Assembly (NCBI GenBank): GCA_013350335.1
Contig: CM023540.1
Coordinates: 32,157,175-32,221,174, forward strand
Direction of reading: 5' to 3'
Origin: Chimonanthus salicifolius
Taxonomy: Eukaryota > Streptophyta > Magnoliopsida > Laurales > Calycanthaceae
Length of the DNA stretch: 64,000 bases
Shown here: piece after piece, positions 1-12,660 of the stretch
Position numbering within the stretch: the first letter of the stretch is position 1
How the letters are laid out: the number at the start of each line of letters is the position of its first letter
The notes under the pieces: model-generated
The model's input: only the letters and a program-made list of their open reading frames with translations
The model's database searches: none
Told to the model about the DNA's origin: nothing
Position numbers and translations under genes: made by a program

Positions 1-2527
1 GGAAATGAAAAAGTAGTAGGAACAAAAAAGATTGTTAGTCTCCTCGACTGTTTGTGATCAATTGCTATTATTTCTGTTACATATTTGTGACTCAGTGAAA
101 CCCATTCTTTGCATTCTTTGTAATAATGTTAAATGAATACATTGCAATTTTATGGTTGTCAAATTTAAAGTAACAAACCACACAATTATTTGCCAGTTCT
201 CTGTTATAGTGGTGTGATATATCACTCTTGTAAGAATGTCACTTTTCCAGCTGTGTCATTTCACAAGCCATTATTACATATCACCAAATAAATCCCATGA
301 CACAGAATCAAATAATATTTTAGAACTAGAAATTAAGGGTGTTAAGCCACCCATTGGAGGGGACTTTTTATTCTAGGAGTCGAATATATTATTATTATTA
401 TTATTAGTTTGTGTTTGTGTGCGCACATGTGCATGTGTTTCGTTTTAGAGGGAGGGAGGGAGGGATTCTCTCCTTCTCTATCCTTGGGCAGCTTCCTTTT
501 AAGAGTGACAGTTACATATCCAAAAGTTCAAAGGAGGCTTCTCTGGTTAGATGAGGCGGATTGGCTGATGAACTCTTGGGAGTAAGATGATTTGGTCTTC
601 AACATGAATCTAGACGGGGATTTGTCTAGAAAAAGGAAACCCTTGAGTCTGTATAACCTCTTGGATTTTCTGTACATTTAGACAACTTGCTTGTTGCTTT
701 CTAACACTAGATTGTTGATTTCTTGGGTCCAGAACAACAAAAGAGGAAACCACAAATCTGAACTGTTTGTTCCATTTGTATGTTCTCTATGTCTTACAAG
801 GTGTTCCAAGGCTACTTGGAGAAGGATTATACCCATGCTATATTATATATACCTGATCTCTCCTTCAACTATCATGGCTAGTACCTTTTAAAGCGAGATC
901 ATTAATGTCATGAGTTTGCCTCTCTACACACAATAAAACTGGAACTATAAAATCTAAATAACTCTTTTGCATTTTCTGCAATATATTTTTCCTTGTCAGT
1001 TGGAAAAAGATTTTGCCCATTGTATTGCCTTATCTGAATCCCCTTATTGCCCAATGGGGAAATAAATTTCCAAGGTCTTGAATAGGCTCTTAAGACATCA
1101 CAGAAAGGACTTGGCATTTGCCAAATATCACTGCTGGATTAATTGCTCCTTGAACCATTGTTGTTGTACAATGGCCCTACTGGTTGATCCTGCCAATGAA
1201 CATGAACCCATAGGCCTTGGTTCTCCAACCTCTATGACTTCTAACCAGCGTCACAGAGCATGGGAAGGGTCACCATGGAAATCTTTATATGACAGAAGCC
1301 AAGAAATCATTCTTTGTCAGTGTTCAAGACTATCAACTCGCTTTCCCTTTGTACCTCATACATTTCTATTTTTCTTTTGGATGGCTGCAAAACTATGGAA
1401 CCACAGAATTTTCCCCTTTGTGATTTGACACTTGTAGAGCCATGGGTTAATGAGGTCTGCCATAAAAATCTAGAGACTCTCTAGAAAAGGAACAACGAAT
1501 AAGATGTTTAATTGAATTACCTCTGGAAGGAACTTTATCTGGCCATTAATAGCATCCGTTCCCTAAATGGGTTGATAGTGAGATTGCCATGTTATATTTT
1601 TCCTGAAACCTGCCCCCAAAATGAAGTTCACTGACTATTGGTGGGCTTAGAATATTTAAAACACTTCTCTGTTTACATTTGCCATCTCTTTCTGAAGCAT
1701 AGCTTCTAAGGATTTTGCAGAGAACTTTTCTTTGGTTTCCTGTGGTTTCAGAACCTATATCTCTGCTGCATATAGGATTATGTATTCCCTTAAAGTGTAG
1801 AAGAGGCTCAGCAACCCCCTCCTTCTCATAAAAGATCACATCTAAATGAAGGTTTCTGTACTGCTTGGTACCCCAAATTTCTCATAGTAGTTGTGCTTCT
1901 TTATATAACACCAAGTGAAAAAGTCTTTGGAAGCGATGTCACACATTTGGTCAACCCAAAATCTAACAAGAGTCCCTTCTAGCAACATGCAAATGTTGGA
2001 AATATTAGGTAAGGATGGGGATAATCCAAATGCTATATGATTTATTGCCAAGTTAACCAACTGCCCCCATCTACACTGATATTTGCTTATCTAATAATTG
2101 CAATGAAAAGAATGGGTTTTAAAGTTGGTTTCGCACCTTGTCTGTCCAGGGCCAAAACCTTTACAATCTGGATTTGGATATTATATCAGTCCTGGATTTA
2201 ATCTCTTGTTTCATTTTCTCAGTTTCAGAAACTAGAAAAATTGCAAGTGTCTACTCTTAATAGCTTTTAAGTGTCTAAATGTAAATAAAACATGAAGTAG
2301 ATTTTTTATTTTTTTTTGAAACCGAACATGAAGTAGAATAATGAAAAGTGTTGATGATGAGTTATACTGCATTATTAGTCTCAACTTGGTTTCAGTTCAT
2401 TTTTAAAATCGTACTTGAAAGGAAAGAAGGAAATTTCACTCCAAAAATAGGGGTGCAGTTATATCTGTCTTATATGAGGTTTACTTTATTGTCACTCTTT
2501 CTCAATTCGTTGTTCCCTTTTTTACAG
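1..2527 (+). other. Intron of the TPR gene, 5' end outside the window
   Basis: No exon of the TOPLESS family could be read here. The first recognisable coding exon starts at 2528 and begins in mid-codon, so the preceding coding exons (LisH, CTLH and proline-rich linker) must lie before position 1. The stretch is AT-rich with an ATT microsatellite near 389-405 and a GGGA run near 451-465. The minus strand keeps moderately long open stretches (908-1117, 1546-1839, 1842-2060) that may be a decayed insertion, but no family is recognisable. Confidence 0.75.
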
Positions 2528-5500
2528 TTTCCATTTTGAAACGTCCGAGAACTCCAAATGCTCTAAATATGATGGATTACCAGTCTGCTGATTCTGATCA
2601 ACTAATGAAGCGTTTGAGATCTACACCACAAACTGTTGATGAGGTAATCCTGATAAGTATTTTCTGTGAAACATCTTTTGATTATGGCTATGCTGATAAG
2701 CACTGATTTATCATCTATTGCTATGCTGATTTCCCAATATTGCTTACAATTTTTTATTGTTTTCATTTCCCCCATTACACTCAGGTTACATATCCTGCTC
2801 CTATGCAACAAGCTTCATGGTCACCAGATGACCTGCCAAGAACAGTAGCTTGTACTATGACTCAGGGATCCAATGTGACAAGCATGGATTTTCATCCTTC
2901 TCATCAGACTTTACTTCTTGGTAAGATATGCTGCTTCTCATCTTACCAGGGATTGAGCTAGAAATTTTTCTTTTGGTGGGTGGCTGGGTGGGTGGCGTAT
3001 TTTGTAGTTGGTCTGTTTGAAAGAAGAAAAGTGGGGTGAGAACTTTCTGGGAAAAAAAGTTTCTAATTTGAGAAGGGGCATGATGGGGTTCAATATATAA
3101 GTTCAATTTTCTGGGGGTGGGCGGGGTTTTTTTTTTGTGGATGGTTGGTGCTTGGCCCCTTTTTCAATCCCTGTACATCACATTCAATGATTTGAACAGC
3201 TCCACATGCCATTGCAGTTAGTGTGTCTCTAATAATCTTCTGTTCTTTCCTTTGATTATCTTGAATAGTTGGTTCTGGCAATGGTGAAGTTACACTTTGG
3301 GAAATCGGTTTACGAGAAAGGTTGGCTTCAAAGCCATTCAAGATATGGGATATGGCAGCTTGCTCATTGCCATTTCAGGTTCTTACTCATCTTTGCATTG
3401 TGAACTATAGAACAGTGTTGAAGATGCATATTGAAGTTTGCAGGTTTATATGATTCATTTTTTTTTATTTTACATTTCTTTGTGTGCAAATTTTCTGCCC
3501 TTTTTTGAAATGCCTGATTTGAGAACCGCGCTTGTTGGTTTTGGTCTTATCAATGAACCTGCTAGAGAAGATGGACTTGGCCCATATATCCAAGTGGCAG
3601 CGTTGAATTGATATTTCTTGCAAGAACACTGTTCTAGGAACATGAGCTACAAGTGGAAACCAATTTAGCAAGGAGATTACAATATTCTTTCAATAGTGAA
3701 GTTAATTTTCCATGTCCTAGGTGGTTGAAGTATCAGATAACTTTATCATGATATAATTCGTGACATTTGTATGCCATTTGAGAAGCAGAAAGTGGTGTTG
3801 ATTGGTTAAAAACTATTACACTAAACGTTGATATCATATTGAGAGTTCAGAAATTTAGAGCAGACGCTAGGACCAAGAATGTTCCTTTCAATTTTATGGA
3901 TGGGTTTTGTGTTAATTTTGAGTATTATGATGCAAACAGTATCTAGGTGTATAGGTTTACATGTCACTGAATCATCAATTCTTGAACAACGCAAACAGCA
4001 ATGACAGTAGAAGGAGATCAAACAGGTCAGAAATACATGAAACCCCATATGTGGGAAGAAATCATACTCTGAGCCTAAATTGGTTTCACACCTTCTGTGG
4101 GAGTTATTTGAATGCAACAGGAATCCCCAAACTTAGTGTGTCAAGCTTTCTTATTATTATTTATGCATCCATTGACCGGCCAAGCTTGTTTATCTCTTCC
4201 AAAATGCAATGTAGTCTCTGGGGCTTATTCTTGTTATGCTCTTGACACTACAAAGCATCTTTTAGACACCTTCCACTGAGTTTGTTATGAAAAGAGTTCT
4301 TAAGCAACTCATAGCCTCTCCAATTGCCCGTACTTCTGTGGCTACTTGCTGCTTGTAGGGCCTTGAGAAGAAGTTTATGGTAATAGTTTTCGCCAGTCTA
4401 TATTCTTTTAATAGGAGTTTTTTTTAATATCTTTATTGTTAATGTTAGCTTTCTGCTATGTGCTTTCATGTATGGGCCTTCCCATGATCTGGGATTATAT
4501 GCAAACCTAGAACTTAGCTTTCTTTTGAAAGAGTAGAACCTGTGATCTTTTTCATAATATATATCAGTTAACGTATGATGAAAATTAAAACAGAAAAGTG
4601 GAGGTGCAGATCCTCTAGGAAAAAGGTGTGAGAATGTAAAGTTGTGGCCAACATTACTTATATTGGGTTTTTGATAATTCTGTTAATCTTTGTCCCTCTG
4701 ATGATTTACACTAGATTGTATAGATCTCTTTTTATGAAAGTTTACTGTTCCCATAACTTTAACATATCTAAGTCATCTAACATGACAAGGTTGTGCATGG
4801 TGGTCCCATGTGATGTACCTCAGCACATGACCACACCCAGGAACCCAGCAAATTATGCAGGTAAATGGGTACTCAACTGCGGTAAGTATTCAGCCTGCAG
4901 GTTCAGCTTGTTGTTTTCTCCTGTGTTGATGACATGGATCGTATGGATGAATGCATGGAAAGATGGGAATAGAAAATTCACAAAAAACTCACTAAAACAC
5001 GATGTCATTTTTATTAAAATAAATAATGGACAAAACTACCATTCATAAAAAAATAATGGTCAAAATTACATGTAGGAAAAGAAAAAAGAGAGAACTACAT
5101 AAAACTGACCTCTCTCTCCTCTTTCTTCTTGTTTTTCTTGTCTATAAAGTTGGGTGGTGTTACGAAGATGAATCAATTGCCAATACTACCTTTCTCATGG
5201 GGTTTTATGTAGAAAAGACCAAGTGGCTTATGGGCCTCGTTACATGGCTTGGGCCCAATGTATTTGTCCTTGGCCCTAAAATGAAGGCGAGTCTCCATTC
5301 CAGCCTATGCAATCTTCATTGTGGGTAGACACACTCCGCCAAGGCCCTAGAATGTCGACCCACAAATTCCATTATATACAATACATATGCTATTATTTGT
5401 TCTAATGTGGAGAAAGTACAATTGAAACATTATAATACAAAAAACAAAAGAAAATTAAAGCATTAGGATGTGCCACACCAGGCAAAACAAGAATTTAATG

Positions 5501-8500
5501 TGGTTTGGCCTTGATGCCTCTCCACACGCAAAAGGAATGATGAATTTAACTAATCAAAAGAGAGAAGAGTGGGAAAACTACAATATGCAAGCACAAATCC
5601 AGAGGCTCATCACTCTCACTCTCACATTCAAAGAACTGTCAAAATGCAAAATCTCTCTTAGATACTCTTAGAGGAGACCCAATGGAAGAACTCCAAATTT
5701 CTGTGCCTCTCAATTGATATCCTCTCCCTTTAGACAAATTTCAGTTCTACATCCTCGTATATACAGTAAAACAGTCGAAATAGAATGTCAATAATTAAGG
5801 AAGAAAGAGAGAAATTGAGTCATCACATCTCAACCAGCAGGATTGGTGCCATTGCTGGCCCTCTAATCTCGGCATTATTTACCTTAAAAATAAAGCTACT
5901 ATTTAGTGCAAGACAAGATACATGGAAACTACTAAAGAATAAAATTCTTGCTTCTAATAAGAACTCCTCGTTAACATGAACCTGTGGCACAGGTTTGCCA
6001 GGGTAACTAAAAAGGTCGCGAGTTTGTTCCTTCTTGTTCCCTAAAAGAAAAAATGAATCGGCAAAAAGGAAATTCCATTTTTGAAAAAGGAAAGATGAAA
6101 AAATGTTTCCTTCCATATGCATTTTTTTATTTTTTATTTTTGGTTCTGTATTGAGAAAGTTCTTAATGAATTGTACAGGCTGGCATTGTCAAAGACTCAT
6201 CAATATCCATCAGTCGAGTAACTTGGAGTCCAGATGGAAGTTTGATGGGTAAGCATTTTCTGTTAAGTTTCTGGGGATGGGTCTAGTATTTCTTGATACT
6301 TAATCATTTGAATTTTTGTTACAGGTGTTGCCTTTACGCAACACTTGATTCACTTGTATGCTTATCAAGGACCTAATGATCTACGCCAACATCTAGAGGT
6401 GGGTTGTTAGTTTTGCTTCTTGTCTATCAAGGAGGGGAAAATCATAACTGCAGTTTGGAATGTACATTTGGCAGATCGAAGCTCATGCTGGTGGAGTCAA
6501 TGATTTAGCATTTTCTCATCCAAACAAGCAACTATGTGTTGTGACATGTGGAGATGATAAACTGATAAAGGTGCATATTTTGTGTTTGCTTAACCATATC
6601 ATGTCATTATCTTTTCTTAGAAAAAGCTGGTGCACTATCTAGGTATGGGATTTGAATGGACGGAAGCTTTTTAACTTTGAAGGACATGAGGCACCTGTTT
6701 ACTCTATATGCCCTCACCACAAGGAAAGTATTCAGGTACACGAGTTTTATGTTTTTAAGTTTAGGATATGTTTCAGTTATTTATAGGAAAATCTTATACA
6801 TTGCTATTCCAATTTCAATGATAATTAAAATATTATCAAATGAGATTCTCATGAACTTGATCCTGAAAGATAGTTATGATGTATGAAGGTTTTGCATTTG
6901 GGATATTGGTTGTATATGAAACTTCTTTTTCATTGATAACATCTGAATTTACATTTTAGTTTGTTTGTAATACACTTGCAGTTTGTCTTCTCGACTGCTG
7001 TTGATGGAAAAATTAAGGCGTGGTTGTATGACAATATGGGATCAAGAGTTGACTATGATGCTCCAGGGAACTGGTGTACTACAATGCTCTATAGTGCTGA
7101 TGGAAGTAGGTAAGAAGATTGTGAATTTCATATTTGGTTCTTTGTGCAGCATCTTTTATTTATTCATTTTTAAATTAGAATCTCATTTCTTTTTATTGCT
7201 CAGATTATTTTCTTGTGGTACAAGTAAGGATGGGGATTCCTTCCTGGTTGAATGGAATGAAAGCGAAGGAGCAATAAAGAGGACATATGTTGGGTTTAGA
7301 AAGAAATCGGCAGGTGTTGTGCAATTTGATACAACAAAAAATCACTTTTTGGCTGCTGGTGAAGATAATCAAATAAAATTTTGGGACATGGACAATGTCA
7401 ACCTTCTCACAAGCACAGATGCAGATGGAGGACTCCCGGTCTGTAATTTTTACTGTTTTTTTGGGTTGTAATTTTGCTCTTGGTGTTGGCTTAGTTGATT
7501 AACATTTAGTCACTCACTTGACATCAAAATTATAACTTCTTCAGTCACTTCCACGCTTGAGATTCAACAAAGAAGGAAATCTCCTGGCTGTTACTACAGC
7601 AGATAATGGTTTCAAGATCCTTGCCAATGCAGATGGTCTTAGATCTCTAAGGACAATTGAAAGCCGGTCCTTTGAAGCACTGAGAGCACCTATTGAACCT
7701 TCTCCAATAAAGGTTGGTGGACTTGGACTAAAATATGGGTTCATAAAGATTCTCTCTTAACTTTGGTGTCTGTTGATCAGGTTTCCGGTGCTGCTGCAGT
7801 TCCAAACATCAGTACAACTATTACCAGAGTTGACCGATTAGATGGAAGCTCCCCTGCAAGGCCTTCTGTTCTTGTATGTGAAGCAGAAGTGTTTCCCTTT
7901 TTATTTTCGACATATCACGTAATTTTAGAGTTCTGTTTTTCCATAGAAGTTTTTCTTATTTATAGTTGCAGTCTGCTGTGATTGTGAAATGTTGGGTACA
8001 ATACATTCCTTTATACGGTGACATGCATCCAACTCACTAACTTCAAAACATGCACAGTAAGCACTTACCAATTGTACTATGAGCTTCTCTTGATTTAGTA
8101 CAGTCAGGATCTTACACACCCAAACACACTGGCTTCAACTGAGGAATGTTCACTGCTCTTTCAAGCTTCACTGGACATGCATGTGGGCACACACATATTC
8201 AGTTGTTTCCCGTATGCTGTTATTTAACTCTTAATGATTCGGAGTGGCCCACCTGGATGCATGAGGTGGTGGGTGTGGGGAGGGAAGATGGGTAGACAAT
8301 TTCCTGGATAGTGGTCCTTACTGAACACCTGTAGGCGTGAGGGCCAAAATTCACTGGTATATTAGTGTTGTATTGGTCTTTAATTCCAACAGTGAATGGA
8401 ATATAATATCATTCATTTGATATCAAGTTGGGCATATGCTCTCTCTCTCTGCATGCATGTGTATGTGTTGGTTTCCCATTCCAACAATGATACCATTCAT

Positions 8501-11500
8501 GTGAGTATCAAAATAGGACTTGTCCATTTGTGTCCTCGCATGTTTTGATGGAGGCATTGTCTAGGAGGGCCCTTTCGGAGGTTCACCCTGTCCTCTCATG
8601 CTATCACAATAGATTCTTATCTTTGTGTTGGGAATGTATTTACCTTTTAGCGGAATCTCTCAAGTTCTGTTCACATTTAACATTGCCGAGTAACTCCTGT
8701 AGAATGGGGTTGATCAGAAGCCAAGAATTTTGGAAGATCCAGTGGACAAAACGAAACCTTGGGAGTTGGCTGAAGTTGTCGAACCTGTTCAATGCCGTGT
8801 TGTTATCATGCCAGACAGCACTGATCCCTTCAACAAAGTATGGTTCTCTTTTATACTTTAATTTATCAAGTTGATGCGTTGCTATCTGGCTGTAATGCTA
8901 AAATTCCTGATTATTGTCCAGGTTCCGAGACTTCTTTACACAAACTCTGGGGTTGGCTTATTGGCACTTGGATCTAATGCAATTCAGAAGCTATGGAAGT
9001 GGAGCCGCAGTGAACAAAATCCAACTGGAAAGGTAATGGTTAGTGAATTCTGTCAATTCTTTCTGCTGGTGTTTGATTCTTCTTTGGAACGTGTTAAATA
9101 AATGATTTCTGAATCTGCTGAGGGTTAAAGGCCACTGCCAGTGTTGTTCCACAGCATTGGCAACCAAACAGTGGTCTTCTTATGGCTAATGATGTCTCAG
9201 ATACCAACCCTGAAGAAGCAGTACCGTGCATAGCACTTTCAAAGAATGATTCCTACGTGATGTCTGCTTGCGGTGGGAAGGTTTCACTGTTCAACATGAT
9301 GACTTTCAAGGTAAACATTTTTTTTGTTTTTCTTGCATTGGCTTGCAAGTATCTTTTTTGTCACTGTATAATTGGGATGTTGATTATGTACTGCAGAAAA
9401 TGACGACATTCATGCCACCCCCACCTGCATCAACATTCTTAGCATTTCATCCACAAGATAATAATATTATAGCAATTGGGATGGAGGATTCAACCATTCA
9501 CATCTATAATGTCAGGGTGGATGAGGTATAAACTCATGTCTGTTCCACTTCTCAGTTTGAGTCATCTCACTTCTTTCTCAACTGTAAGTGATTTATTTTG
9601 TCATGTATATTAGGTAAAAACGAAATTGAGAGGTCATCAGAAGCGCATTACTGGTCTTGCTTTCTCTAACATCCTTAACATCCTTGTTTCTTCAGGTGCT
9701 GATGCTCAGGTGCGATGGTTGTTTATCCTGCATATGCATTACAATAGCAAGTAGCTTCTATCGTAAAGGCATAGTTAGCTTATATGAATGTCATTATGTT
9801 GCCAAAATCCTTTTTTCCTTTCTTGGAGCACAATTTATAATACATGCCTATTTCTCTCTTGAATAAAATCTAGTAAAAATGACTTGCGGTTTTTTTGTGT
9901 CTTTGTTTAAAAACTCGAAATGACCCGAGCATATGAGTTTTGAGTTTTAAACACTGGTCTTGTGTTTTGGTGAGTGGGAGGAACGGTAAGAATGATCTAG
10001 TAGAAAATACTGCTCTTTAAATGTCTTGCATCATTCATTTTTTTTTTTCTTGCTTAACTTCACATTTGGGGTGCATTTGCTTTCAATGATTTTCCCATAA
10101 ATATAATTTTTCAACATTGTTTGCCATTTTTCTTAAAGAGATTCATATCCCATACATCTTCCTTGAATAAACCATTTTTTCCTGGGTCCCTTGTGGAGAA
10201 ATTGTTTCCTAGGAAAATAGTGGATCTTGTTGGAATTCATTTCCTATGGAAATGCATTGCAAACAAATGTGTCTTTGGAGTTATTTCATTTTTCAAAGTG
10301 AGTGGAAAATGGATATCTGATTCCTTGAGGGAGCATGCGAGTTTATTATTGACTTCATTATGAAAACAATAATGCCTTTCTGCAGCTTTTCATTTGGAAC
10401 ACTGATACATGGGAAAAGAGGAGGTCAATTCCCATTCAACTGCCTGCTGGGAAGGCACAAGTTGGTGATACTCGAGTTCAATTCCACTCTGACCAAATTC
10501 GGTTGTTGGTCTTCCATGAAACACAACTAGCAATATATGATGCCTCAAAGACCGAACGAATTCGACAGGTAGAAAATCTTACTATTTTTAGTCAGCTAAA
10601 TAGGTGACTGCCCTTTTCTAGAGAGGACGCCTTACTTTTTTGAAAGACAAAAATATCCTACAATTTCAATTTAATTGATTCTTTCATCCTCCTTTCATTC
10701 TTTGAATTATATTGAAATTTTAGGCATTTTTGTCATTAAATAGAATATGGTGTCCAATTTTAAAAAGGATTATGTCCCAATTAGGAGCTCTATTTTAATC
10801 CTTGATCATGATCACTGGTTAACAGTTCTTTATGTGTTCTTTCATTGCAGTGGGTGCCACAAGATGCCCTATCTGCACCCATATCTTATGCAGTGTACTC
10901 CTGCAATAGCCAGCTAGTTTATGCTGCTTTCTGCGATGGTAACATTGGTGTTTTTGACGCTGATAGCTTGAGACTAAGATGCCGCATTGCCCCATCAGCC
11001 TACCTCTCGACAAACAGGTTAGTTGAAGTTCAATTTGAAAGGAATCACTGCACATATGGTTGATTGAGAGCTGGAATGGTAACTGTGGCTGTTTATATCA
11101 TTTGTCACCTTTTAATTTTAGTTAGTCACATGAAAAAGATCATTCTACTTCTCTTTGGATTTTTATATTTTTTTCTTTTCAAGATAAAAACGTTTTTTAT
11201 GAGAATATATGTGATTTGTGAGTTTCTCATTTCATTTGTGAGTTTCTCATTTCACTGATTGTCATGTTACCATGTTTGACCCCCATGATTCTAGTTTATC
11301 AATCTAATGGTTGTAAATCATTTATGTGCTATCTTTTTAAATGGTCAATTTCTCTACTGTCAAGGTTAGGAAAGCACTTATGATCTCTAGTTTCTAGGAT
11401 TTGCTTGGGTAATGCCATCGAGTGAATCTGGGGACACCCAGTTGGCTCATGTGCATATAAGGAGATAATAAGTCAGAGATGGGTGGAGTGGTGTATGTGT

Positions 11501-12278
11501 AAGGTGGGCAACTAGCTGTCTGCCATTTGTTAGAGAAATGCTGATCCCCAAGAAAGTACAAATATGACCAATTTATATTCTGGATTATGACAAAAAGTTC
11601 TCAATGCTAACTTTTACATGGAGATTGGGGCCCAGTTGTCTAACCAACAATCAAGGGAATGGCGGTTGATATATATACTGATGCCCCAAAAATCAACACA
11701 AGATGGATGTCTATAGCTAAGAACTATAGGAACCAACTCCCCCAACAAAAAAAAAGTAAAAAAAAAAAAACTCTAAGCATAATCAAATTTAGAACTTCTT
11801 CAATACGTTTTGATTGGGAGCAGGTAGTGGGTGTGATGGGAATGCCTTTCAGAGGAGTCTTCCATAGCCAAACAATTTGCATCAAAATTCGCTCTAATGT
11901 ATGTTTTTTTAACTTTTTATTGTGATAAACCTTCTGGAGTTGCTGTTTCCTAGATTTCATACTAGTTCATATTGTGATCTGCTCTTTTTATCACTTAACA
12001 CACACTTCATTTGTTAAATTCAATCCTTGAATGTTAAACTGATTAATTTTCTATTTGACAGTAGCCACCCAGTTTATCCACTTGTCATTGCGGCCCACCC
12101 ACATGAGCCAAATCAATTTGCTATTGGGATGACAGATGGGACAATTAAAGTGATAGAGCCCACACAGTCTGATGGGAAGTGGGGAATGGCAGTGCCGGTT
12201 GACAATGGGGTACCAAATGGTAGGACGGGAGCATCATCAACCAACAGCAACCCAGGTGCAGATCAGCTTCAAAGATGA
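2528..12278 (+). CDS. TPR2: TOPLESS-related co-repressor (TPR2/TPR3 type), WD40 part, 5' partial
   Basis: This is the C-terminal 844 residues of a Groucho/TUP1-type transcriptional co-repressor of about 1130 residues. In the family, an N-terminal LisH/CTLH region (not in this window) binds EAR motifs of repressors such as Aux/IAA and JAZ-NINJA, and the WD40 propellers form the rest of the protein; it acts in the nucleus. The exons read from the sequence are 2528-2643, 2785-2920, 3269-3378, 6179-6248, 6325-6398, 6475-6570, 6643-6735, 6982-7109, 7204-7438, 7545-7712, 7781-7873, 8703-8837, 8922-9032, 9131-9310, 9397-9525, 9614-9709, 10386-10568, 10851-11017 and 12062-12278 (TGA). All junctions are GT-AG and the frame is continuous with no stop. 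Diagnostic stretches are LKRPRTP at the start, MTQGSNVTSMDFHPSHQTLL, CGDDKLIKVWDLNGRKLF, FEGHEAPVYSICPHHKE and the GADQLQR end. The wording fits the TPR2/TPR3 branch better than TPL/TPR1/TPR4; the exact orthologue is inferred from memory of the family. Confidence 0.95.
3379..6178 (+). other. Long TPR intron (2.8 kb) with probable decayed LTR-type insertion
   Basis: This intron separates the exon ending in the ACSLPFQ coding sequence from the one starting AGIVKDSS. Around 5460-5700 a stretch containing AATTTAATGTGGTTTGGCC resembles the region of plant LTRs that is also present in the solo LTR at 61916-62293 (there AATTTAACGTGGTCTGGCC). I could not place clear ends or a target-site duplication, so it is recorded only as a likely decayed retrotransposon piece. 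No coding sequence was recognised. Confidence 0.4.
11018..12061 (+). other. Last TPR intron
   Basis: About 1 kb of AT-rich intron before the terminal exon. It holds a short tandem duplication of a 19-20 bp word (TTTGTGAGTTTCTCATTTCA) at about 11213-11255. Nothing else is recognisable. Confidence 0.7.
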
Positions 12279-12660
12279 CGCATCCATGTATGTAACTGCC
12301 ATTTTCCTCCAATCTGTATTTTATGCTGTGTACAATAGTAGGTCCTTTTACAGCTCAAATGTGCCCAAAAGCTAAGCACAGAAAGAAGTATTTAGAGTAA
12401 GTTATATTCCTGTATCCTGTGAGGGATTCAATTATTATTATATTTGGACTTTGTTTTCAATTCCAATTCTTTGATCATCAAACTTTTGAATTATGCACCT
12501 CTGGAGGTCATTGTTGTCTATTAGAGTTGCAGCTGTATCCAAATTTACCATTTGATTTGATTTTATTATTTTTAATATTTGAAGTATCTGATGCTTAATC
12601 CGTTCAGGTTGTTACTGCTTCACTTGCTAACTGGTAGTGAAATTGAATAAAAAATTGCAT
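12279..12660 (+). other. TPR 3' untranslated region
   Basis: The stretch after the TGA at 12276-12278 has no coding sequence. A possible poly(A) signal (AATAAA) lies in GAATAAAAAATTGC near 12645-12655. The end of the transcript is inferred, not seen. Confidence 0.45.
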
